From positions 1 through 5,530 of the forward strand of contig SLFF01000137.1 in NCBI GenBank assembly GCA_007124395.1: a stretch of DNA of 5,530 nucleotides, given 5' to 3'. The translations under genes and the position numbers were made by a program. The notes under the pieces are model-generated. The model worked only from the letters and a program-made list of their open reading frames with translations, did no database searches and was not told the origin of the DNA. Positions within the stretch are counted from its first letter, which is position 1. Each line of letters opens with the position of its first letter. Below are positions 1-4,539 of this stretch, one piece after another. This DNA is from Thermomicrobiaceae bacterium (GTDB taxonomy: Bacteria; Chloroflexota; Chloroflexia; Thermomicrobiales; Thermomicrobiaceae).

Positions 1-164
1 CTACCATCCATTCCAAGCACGACGAGAAGTGCCACGATCGCCATTAAACCGACTACACCGAAGGCTGTCTGAGTGGCGCTAGCTATTCGGACACCGAAAA
101 TGTACAAACCAATCAGCGTTGAAGCTGCGAAGACAAGCACTAGCGAGACGATCGTCACTACCAT
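1..164 (-). CDS. Hypothetical membrane protein, N-terminal fragment
   Basis: The first 54 codons of a minus-strand gene run off the left edge, so the C-terminus is not seen. The start is the ATG at 164-162; an in-frame TAG lies three codons upstream, so translation cannot begin much earlier. A weak GGAAG ribosome binding site lies about 12 bases upstream. The visible protein is almost entirely hydrophobic. It begins MVVTIVSLVLVFAAS and forms two likely membrane helices, about residues 3-24 and 32-51, split by a short polar turn (GVRIASATQ). No family motif is recognisable. It lies downstream of the deazaflavin oxidoreductase on the same strand with a 125-base gap, so cotranscription is possible but not shown. 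I assign no function. The reading frame is well supported by its uninterrupted hydrophobic pattern and by the upstream stop. Confidence 0.6.
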   Translation of the reverse strand, partial: MVVTIVSLVLVFAASTLIGLYIFGVRIASATQTAFGVVGLMAIVALLVVLGMDG

Positions 165-200
165 CGGCTGACTCTACTTCCTTCGAGGTTGGTACTACTC

Positions 201-228
201 AGACCCCTCCACTTCGGTCGGGATGACA
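201..228. repeat. REP-like dispersed repeat, single copy in window
   Basis: Read on the minus strand, this begins TGTCATCCCGACCG and ends GGAGGGGTCT. That matches the general form of short intergenic repeats (TGTCATyCCGAxCGxAGyGGxGGxxTCT) seen many times per genome in several phyla, including Chloroflexota. When translated they give peptides such as CHPDRSGGV. The centre can fold into an imperfect hairpin around a TTCG loop at 213-216. Only one copy is in the window, so its repeat nature comes from memory of the motif and not from internal evidence. It lies between the stop of the oxidoreductase (290) and the start of the membrane protein (164). It might act as an mRNA 3'-end hairpin. Confidence 0.45.
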
Positions 229-289
229 TGGGGGAGCCGGGGTAAGGATAACGTGGGGCTGCGTTGCGAGAGCTTCGTCGGCCAGTCGC

Positions 290-721
290 CTACACCACCA
301 GCCGGAAGACCGCCTTGCGTGGCGCTTCGGCTTCGAAATGTGCCAGCGACGAGTCTTTGTCGGCATCGAAATACGGCCGGACGATCGGCACCTCATGCAC
401 ATACTGCTTGAGGATCGGCGCAGCGTCAGCTGGCTCCAGCTCGGTTATGTCGACATGTTCCTGGACACGTCCCCGGGAGATGGTGACCTTCCCAGCCGTA
501 CGGGCGTTGTGCACCCAGTCGACGATCCCGTACGGCGCCACCAGATAGCGCTCGCCATCTCGCTCGACAAGGGTTATGGGCGTGCTGTGCAGTTTTCCCG
601 TCTTACGCCCCGGTACGGTCAACAGATAGTTGTTGCCCATTGGAACGCCGAGCCGGAGAAGCCGGGCGACAGACCAGTTGGCGAATTGTCTCCACGGTGC
701 TATTTCGAAAGCTCGGGCCAT
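290..721 (-). CDS. Deazaflavin (F420)-dependent oxidoreductase, Ddn-like
   Basis: A 143-residue protein of the nitroreductase/deazaflavin-dependent oxidoreductase family (DUF385, split beta-barrel fold). Members use reduced F420, or sometimes a flavin, to reduce quinones and nitro compounds. Family hallmarks are visible: the beta strand and glycine/arginine turn YLLTVPGRKTGKLHSTPI (residues 32-49), followed by ERYLVAPYG, and then DWVHNARTAG (about 68-77), which corresponds to the NWxxNL segment near the cofactor pocket. The length is typical. The start is the ATG at 721-719, chosen because AGGAGG (731-726) lies four bases upstream; longer readings would enter the non-coding leader and the preceding ctaG-like gene. 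It follows that gene on the same strand with a 76-base gap and may be cotranscribed. F420 dependence is a family inference, because the fold alone does not separate F420 binders from relatives. Its physiological substrate is unknown. Confidence 0.85.
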   Translation of the reverse strand: MARAFEIAPWRQFANWSVARLLRLGVPMGNNYLLTVPGRKTGKLHSTPITLVERDGERYLVAPYGIVDWVHNARTAGKVTISRGRVQEHVDITELEPADAAPILKQYVHEVPIVRPYFDADKDSSLAHFEAEAPRKAVFRLVV

Positions 722-725
722 GATT

Positions 726-731
726 CCTCCT
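726..731 (-). promoter_or_regulatory. Shine-Dalgarno AGGAGG for the oxidoreductase
   Basis: A perfect AGGAGG lies four bases before the ATG at 721. It fixes the start of the deazaflavin oxidoreductase and excludes longer in-frame starts up to 880. One arm of the inverted repeat at 732-770 ends immediately next to it. Confidence 0.85.
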
Positions 732-770
732 GATTGCTGTATCGACACGCCTGAGACTAACACAGCAATC
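732..770. other. 9-bp inverted repeat abutting a ribosome binding site
   Basis: GATTGCTGT (732-740) and ACAGCAATC (762-770) are exact reverse complements separated by 21 bases. The element occupies half of the 76-base gap between the ctaG-like gene and the oxidoreductase. On the transcribed (minus) strand its 3' arm ends directly against the AGGAGG. A T-run precedes the stem and none follows it in the direction of transcription, so it is not a standard intrinsic terminator. It could be a leader hairpin affecting translation, an mRNA-processing structure or a dimeric regulator site. No function is assigned. Confidence 0.5.
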
Positions 771-797
771 GAAAAACCTCTGCATCCGCCAGGCCCG

Positions 798-1691
798 TTA
801 GCCGGTCGATGGTGACCGCTCCTGCTCTGGAGCAACAGCTCCGATTGCCGGGACATCAGTCGTTCCATAGTTGCGAGCAATCAGCCAGAACGTCGCCCCG
901 AAGTAGACCATCGTCCCCACCACCAGCATGATCACGCCACCAACCCGCTGATCTGCCTGCTGGCTCATCCCCCAGAGTGTCTCGGTTCCGAGATAGAACG
1001 GATAGATCACCTCCGGGGCGAAGATCAGATACAGCGCAACGAGGTCCCCCACTGCTCCAGAGATGAACAGCAGAACGATCGCCAGATCTGGTCGAACCCG
1101 GTGATGTCGCGGCACCGGATCGATGATCACCCACCAGAAGAGCAGCGCCGTTCCCATGAAGAGGATGTGCTCGATCTCATGAATCAGTGTACTTTCCAGC
1201 GCTGCAACGTAAAACGCCGGCAGGTGCCAGATCACCAGATTTACATTGAGCAACAGCACGACCACGATCGGGTTGGTTACCACCGTCAACAGGCTACGAA
1301 CCCAGCCCTGGCGGAGCACCGGCCTCATCACGGCACCGCTCCGTGACGGAGCGATCGCCATCAACGCCACCTGCACTGGACGCCCCAGCACCAGCAGCGG
1401 CGCTGCAATCAGCATCATCATCACATGCTGGGCCATATGCAGCGAAAACGAGTTCTCGTTGTAGGTATGGAGCGGCCCGGCGAGCGCAAATGCGAAGAAC
1501 ACCAGGCCCGCGTAGAACGATACCGGCCAGGATCGCGGCACCGAGCGCGTGCCCTGCGAAGAGATTCGCCGCAACGCCAGCGCATAGAGCCCGGCTGAAA
1601 AGATCAACCCGAGCGCAATGTATGGTTCGATATCCCACGCCAGCAGAAACGGCCCGTCGTAGAAGCGGTGCAAGAGCACGCCATTAATCAT
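798..1691 (-). CDS. ctaG: CtaG-type cytochrome c oxidase assembly protein
   Basis: A 297-residue polytopic membrane protein of the caa3-type CtaG family (PF09678), which aids formation of the copper centres of heme-copper oxidases. It is unrelated to the proteobacterial Cox11-type CtaG. About seven hydrophobic helices are visible. Conserved-looking polar residues within or beside helices include H85 and H89 (SLHMAQH), W155-H156 (WHLPAFY), H171 and H175 (HEIEH), H196-H197 (DPVPRHH), and D247-Q248 (QADQRVGG before the last helix). The histidines are plausible copper ligands. I chose the ATG at 1691-1689 because GGAGG lies seven bases upstream; earlier in-frame ATGs at 1712, 1727 and 1775 lack a comparable site and would add a polar tail and cover the promoter. 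It is divergent from the oxidase-like operon and shares its promoter region, which supports a maturation role for that enzyme. The C-terminal tail after about 275 is polar and probably dispensable. Confidence 0.9.
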   Translation of the reverse strand: MINGVLLHRFYDGPFLLAWDIEPYIALGLIFSAGLYALALRRISSQGTRSVPRSWPVSFYAGLVFFAFALAGPLHTYNENSFSLHMAQHVMMMLIAAPLLVLGRPVQVALMAIAPSRSGAVMRPVLRQGWVRSLLTVVTNPIVVVLLLNVNLVIWHLPAFYVAALESTLIHEIEHILFMGTALLFWWVIIDPVPRHHRVRPDLAIVLLFISGAVGDLVALYLIFAPEVIYPFYLGTETLWGMSQQADQRVGGVIMLVVGTMVYFGATFWLIARNYGTTDVPAIGAVAPEQERSPSTG

Positions 1692-1698
1692 CGCTGTT

Positions 1699-1703
1699 CC
1701 TCC
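1699..1703 (-). promoter_or_regulatory. Shine-Dalgarno GGAGG fixing the ctaG start
   Basis: GGAGG lies seven bases before the ATG at 1691. It is the only strong ribosome binding site among the four candidate in-frame starts, so it decides the start of the CtaG-type protein. Confidence 0.85.
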
Positions 1704-1725
1704 GCCAGACATCACGCTGTTGGGC

Positions 1726-1731
1726 ATCTTA
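1726..1731 (-). promoter_or_regulatory. Candidate -10 element for ctaG
   Basis: TAAGAT on the minus strand matches four of six positions of TATAAT. It would place the transcript start near 1719, giving a leader of about 28 bases that contains the GGAGG site. The palindrome at 1754-1769 would then be centred at about -42.5, close to the class II activator position. No good -35 hexamer is present, as expected for an activator-dependent promoter. This is inferred from spacing only. Confidence 0.35.
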
Positions 1732-1753
1732 AACCGGCCATTACCCCGCCGGG

Positions 1754-1769
1754 TGTGACCTGAGTCACA
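1754..1769. promoter_or_regulatory. CRP-type operator TGTGA-N6-TCACA
   Basis: TGTGACCTGAGTCACA has two perfect TGTGA/TCACA half-sites with six bases between them, the consensus recognised by E. coli CRP. It lies in the divergent region between the ctaG-like gene and the oxidase-like operon. The Crp/Fnr regulator encoded at 4540-5511 keeps the CRP recognition-helix residues that read this half-site, so it is the obvious candidate ligand. The site is at class II distance from a possible -10 on each strand, suggesting one dimer could activate both transcripts. Binding itself is inferred. Confidence 0.7.
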
Positions 1770-1790
1770 TCCCACAATCTACGCACCGGG

Positions 1791-1796
1791 TACAGT
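1791..1796 (+). promoter_or_regulatory. Candidate -10 element for the oxidase-like operon
   Basis: TACAGT keeps the first, second, fourth and last bases of TATAAT. With a transcript start near 1803, the palindrome centre (1761.5) lies at -41.5, the exact class II position for CRP-family activators. No recognisable -35 box is present. The leader would be about 65 bases. The assignment rests on this spacing and is not proven. Confidence 0.4.
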
Positions 1797-1807
1797 GTGC
1801 AGCACAC
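1795..1807. promoter_or_regulatory. Second palindrome over the predicted transcript start
   Basis: GTGTGCAGCACAC is a perfect inverted repeat of 6+1+6 bases. It overlaps the end of the candidate -10 element and the predicted start near 1803, a place where a bound protein would block transcription. It does not match the TGTGA-N6-TCACA spacing, so it would be read by a different protein or in a different mode. It might also be a chance repeat or a small hairpin in the 5' leader. Confidence 0.35.
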
Positions 1808-1867
1808 ATCACGTTCCACATTCAATCTGCGCGGCTGAATCACTGTCACACGAATCGGGGGAGTGCG

Positions 1868-2047
1868 ATGGATGCCGAAAACACGACCGGCGATAACGCT
1901 CAGCCGGAACAGGAACGCCCACGCTGGCAACAGATCGTATTCGATGACATCTTCCTCATCCTCATGCTGGGACTCGTTGTCCCGACGCTTTTCTACCTTG
2001 TCTGGGGACTGATGGATCTCGCCAGCGTGCCGATCTACGAGCCATAG
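1868..2047 (+). CDS. Small single-helix membrane protein, possible oxidase accessory subunit
   Basis: A 59-residue protein beginning MDAENTTGDNAQPEQ. A charged, probably cytoplasmic N-terminus of about 26 residues is followed by one membrane helix (about 27-49, IFLILMLGLVVPTLFYLVW) and a short tail ending VPIYEP. The ATG at 1868 is preceded by GGGGGAG with four bases between. The gene is first in the cluster, 19 bases before subunit II, and all three genes read the same way. The size, single helix and position resemble the small subunit IIa of ba3-type oxidases, but I cannot recognise the family by sequence and the N-terminal extension is longer than in Thermus IIa. A structural accessory subunit or an assembly helper of the adjacent enzyme is likely. 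It is easily missed by gene finders because of its length. Confidence 0.75.
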   Translation: MDAENTTGDNAQPEQERPRWQQIVFDDIFLILMLGLVVPTLFYLVWGLMDLASVPIYEP

Positions 2048-2066
2048 CGGGGGAAGGGGACCACGA

Positions 2067-2612
2067 ATGGTAGAGACAAGCAGTCCACTCGTTGCGCCAC
2101 CACCTAACTGGTGGAAACCAGCTGGACGCGAAGAAAAACTGTGGATCGGCATTGCGGCCGTCTGGGCTGTCAGCATGTTCGTGATGATGGTCATCATCTG
2201 GCCAGCAATCGGTGGGCAGCAAAACCAGATTCACAGTTACCGGGTCGATCCATCCGAGTTTCAGGCCTACACTACAGCATTCATCGAAGAGCACCAGACC
2301 GGCGAGCTCGAAGGAGTGCCGGTAGTGTCACCACCACCCGATACCGATATCTTCCTCCAGGCTTCACAGTTCCAGTGGACGCCAGTGCTGGAGCTCCAGC
2401 GCGGCGAGACCTACCGGATCATGATGTCGTCCATCGATGTCCAGCACGGCTTTTCACTCCAGCCAGACAACGTCAACTTTCAGGTGCTGCCTGACTTCAT
2501 CACCGGACTGGAGATGACACCGAACGAGACCGGTGAATACACCATCGTCTGCAACGAATTTTGCGGCCTTGGCCACCATCTGATGGTCGGGCAGATCATC
2601 GTTGTCGACTAG
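2067..2612 (+). CDS. Heme-copper oxidase subunit II with complete CuA site
   Basis: A 181-residue subunit II that anchors the binuclear CuA centre outside the membrane and passes electrons to subunit I. One N-terminal helix is present (about residues 25-48), followed by a cupredoxin domain (about 92-181). The CuA ligands are all visible: H127 (DVQHGFS), C162 and C166 (CNEFCG), H170 and M173 (HHLM). Spacing is the expected H-x34-C-x3-C-x3-H-x2-M, with E164 in the usual backbone-ligand position. QFQW at 101-104 is the counterpart of the conserved aromatic electron-entry patch. The single helix and short length match B-type (ba3) subunit II and not the two-helix A-type. The ATG at 2067 follows AAGGGGA by six bases. 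It lies between the small membrane protein and subunit I (78-base gap). The CuA site implies a cytochrome c or cupredoxin donor and not quinol. Confidence 0.93.
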   Translation: MVETSSPLVAPPPNWWKPAGREEKLWIGIAAVWAVSMFVMMVIIWPAIGGQQNQIHSYRVDPSEFQAYTTAFIEEHQTGELEGVPVVSPPPDTDIFLQASQFQWTPVLELQRGETYRIMMSSIDVQHGFSLQPDNVNFQVLPDFITGLEMTPNETGEYTIVCNEFCGLGHHLMVGQIIVVD

Positions 2613-2681
2613 CGCTCCATCGTCCACTACGCCGTGGCGGGTGGATCAGGATATCGATCCATTCGCCCTGATCGTGATTCC

Positions 2682-2686
2682 GGGGG
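2682..2686 (+). promoter_or_regulatory. Ribosome binding site fixing the subunit I start
   Basis: GGGGG lies four bases before the ATG at 2691. It favours this start over the in-frame GTG at 2634, which has no purine-rich tract at a suitable distance and would add a polar, non-conserved-looking N-terminus. Confidence 0.7.
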
Positions 2687-2690
2687 AAAC

Positions 2691-4445
2691 ATGACGGCAC
2701 AGGCAGCAAACAGTACGAACGACTCTATCCTCGCCGGCTTGATGCGCCGCTGCAACATCACCAATCTGGCGATCGACCGAAACGCCGAAAAACTGATCAT
2801 GGTCAACGCAGTGGTCTCCGTGGTGTTTCTGGCACTCGGCGGCATCATGGCCATGCTCATCGCACTGACTCGATGGGAAATGGTCCATCTGCTCAGCGCA
2901 GACTGGTACTACCGGGTGACCGGTGCCCACGGCGCGGCGATGCTCATCTTCTGGATTCTCTTCTTCGAGGTTGCCGGTCTGATCTTCAGCATCACCGTGA
3001 TCCTCAATCGCCGGTTGTTGATGCCAAAGGTCTGGTGGATCGCATTCGGCACAATGCTGGTGAGCGCGCTGGCGCTGATCATCATCATGCTCAGCGGTGA
3101 AGCCACCGTGATGTTCACGGCCTATCCGCCACTCGAAGCGACATCCTGGTTCTACCTGTTCTTCATCACCTTCGCCGTTGGCGCACTTATCGCCGTGATC
3201 TCCTTCTTCATCGAGCTCGTCAATGCCCGTTATCGTGGCCAGGTCGGCTCGTTGCCACTGTTCACGTTTGCCATGCTCGCCGCTGCGGTCCTGGCGCTCT
3301 GGACGCTGGTCTCCGGTGCCGCCGCGCTGATCCCGACCTATTTGTGGTCGATCGGCCTGATCGGCCATATCGATGCCGGTGTCTATCGCCTGCTGTTCTG
3401 GGGCTTCGGCCATGGTGCTCAACAGATCAACCTCGTGGCGATGGTCGGGGTCTGGTACGTCCTGGCAGCACTGACCGTCGGAGCACGACCCGTCAACGAG
3501 GGTGTCAGTCGTTTTGCGTTCCTGCTGATCATTCTCTTCATCCATATGGGAGCAATCCATCACATTCTGGTCGATCCCGGCTTCAGTCAGCTCAGTCGGG
3601 CCATCAACACTAGCTACTTCATCTACGGCGCGACGATCGGCAGCATGATCCACGCACTCTCGATCCCGGCAGCCGTCGAGATGGCACAGCGTCGCAAGGG
3701 TTTCGGGCAGGGAATATTCACCTGGCTCAAGAAAGCGCCGTGGAAAGAACCCGGGTTCTCGTCGCTCGTGCTCAGTTTCTGGCTCTTCGGGGTGATGGGC
3801 GGCATCAGCGGCGTCATCATGGGAACCGTGCAGATCAACATGATCCAGCACAACACGCTGATCGTTCCGGCCCACTTCCACATGACCGTCGTCTCCGGAA
3901 CAACGCTCGCCTTCATGGGCCTGAGCTACTACCTGATCCCGCTGATTTTCCGACGAGACAATGTCTTTCCGGGTATGGCGAAGCTCCAGCCATATGTCTT
4001 CGCAATCGGTATGACGATCTGGGGACTCGGAACCGGTTTTGCCGGACACGCCGGCATGTCCCGACGCCACTGGGATTCGACCTTTGGCGATATGCCGCTG
4101 GCAACCGATATCTTCCAGAGCGCTCAGATCGATATCTCGCTGGTCGGACTCGGACTCGGCGCACTGATTGCCGGTGTCGGTGGAGCGATGTACATCGTCA
4201 ATGCCGTAGCCACGGTATTCCTGGGCAAGAAGACTGACACTCCGCACCTGCCCGGAATCGACAAGGACGCGCTGACACCAGCCGACATATCGGCCCGTGA
4301 GGCAGCCCGCGAAGGTCACGGCCACCATCGAGGGTTCGAGTTCCCAGGGACGCTGATCCTCGTCTTCGCCTTCCTGGTGCTATTCATGATTCTCTACGCA
4401 ACGTCCTGGTTCGAGCTCAGCACCATTAGCTGGACGATCGAGTAG
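2691..4445 (+). CDS. Heme-copper oxidoreductase subunit I lacking the active-site Tyr (possible NO reductase)
   Basis: A 584-residue catalytic subunit with about 13 predicted helices. All six metal-binding histidines are present: H80 in helix II (AHGAAM) and H397 for the low-spin heme, H395 (HFHMTVVSG) for the high-spin heme, and H241, H290 and H291 (IHHILVDPG) for CuB. In oxygen-reducing A- and B-type enzymes H241 begins HPxVY, whose Tyr is cross-linked to the His. Here the motif is HGAQQ, so Q245 replaces Tyr, and helix VII (about 272-293) has no Tyr of the cbb3 kind. This points to an NO reductase-like or other atypical member derived from B-type oxidases. A His-rich loop (GHGHHRG, 542-548) precedes the last helix. 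The start is the ATG at 2691, four bases after GGGGG (2682-2686); an in-frame GTG at 2634 would add 19 polar residues without a ribosome site. Automatic annotation would call it cytochrome c oxidase subunit I. Confidence 0.9.
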   Translation: MTAQAANSTNDSILAGLMRRCNITNLAIDRNAEKLIMVNAVVSVVFLALGGIMAMLIALTRWEMVHLLSADWYYRVTGAHGAAMLIFWILFFEVAGLIFSITVILNRRLLMPKVWWIAFGTMLVSALALIIIMLSGEATVMFTAYPPLEATSWFYLFFITFAVGALIAVISFFIELVNARYRGQVGSLPLFTFAMLAAAVLALWTLVSGAAALIPTYLWSIGLIGHIDAGVYRLLFWGFGHGAQQINLVAMVGVWYVLAALTVGARPVNEGVSRFAFLLIILFIHMGAIHHILVDPGFSQLSRAINTSYFIYGATIGSMIHALSIPAAVEMAQRRKGFGQGIFTWLKKAPWKEPGFSSLVLSFWLFGVMGGISGVIMGTVQINMIQHNTLIVPAHFHMTVVSGTTLAFMGLSYYLIPLIFRRDNVFPGMAKLQPYVFAIGMTIWGLGTGFAGHAGMSRRHWDSTFGDMPLATDIFQSAQIDISLVGLGLGALIAGVGGAMYIVNAVATVFLGKKTDTPHLPGIDKDALTPADISAREAAREGHGHHRGFEFPGTLILVFAFLVLFMILYATSWFELSTISWTIE

Positions 4446-4458
4446 TCACAAACCCCGG

Positions 4459-4503
4459 CACAGAGAAACCGGGAGCCTGTTGCGGGCTCCCGGTTTCTCT
4501 GTG
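4459..4503. terminator. Bidirectional intrinsic terminator, perfect 19-bp stem
   Basis: Bases 4459-4477 and 4485-4503 are exact reverse complements around a 7-base loop. The stem has a GC core (ACCGGGAGCC) and an outer A/T part, so on each strand the descending arm reads GGCTCCCGG followed by TTTCTCT, which supplies a T-rich tract. It starts 13 bases after the subunit I stop and lies 36 bases before the end of the converging regulator gene. It is well placed to end both transcripts and prevent read-through. Confidence 0.9.
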
Positions 4504-4539
4504 ATCAATGTGATTACCCTGTGGTCAGAGCGTTCGGGA

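Noticed and set aside
338..733. A 131-codon plus-strand open frame opposite the deazaflavin oxidoreductase
   Set aside because: Antisense to a gene with recognisable family motifs, and with no ribosome site.
722..880. An N-terminal extension of the deazaflavin oxidoreductase to an ATG at 880
   Set aside because: It would overlap the end of the ctaG-type gene and add a low-complexity segment. AGGAGG at 726-731 supports the start at 721.
1712..2197. A 161-codon minus-strand open frame spanning the divergent promoter and the small membrane-protein gene
   Set aside because: It would cover the promoter region and the starts of two plus-strand genes that have good ribosome sites. Its sequence has no coherent pattern.
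2642..2661. TGGATC/GATCCA 6-bp hairpin in the gap between subunits II and I
   Set aside because: The stem is short with an 8-base loop, is common by chance, and does not reach the ribosome site.
2646..4328. A 560-codon open frame on the minus strand, antisense to subunit I
   Set aside because: It is highly charged, rich in D, E, H, Q and R, with no hydrophobic or domain pattern, and lies wholly opposite a gene with unmistakable heme-copper ligands. It is the expected reverse-frame shadow of a membrane-protein gene rich in XTC/XTG codons.
4500..4516. TGTGATCA-ATGTGATT near-direct repeat resembling CRP half-sites
   Set aside because: The half-sites are in direct and not inverted orientation and lie between two converging gene ends, where no promoter is expected.
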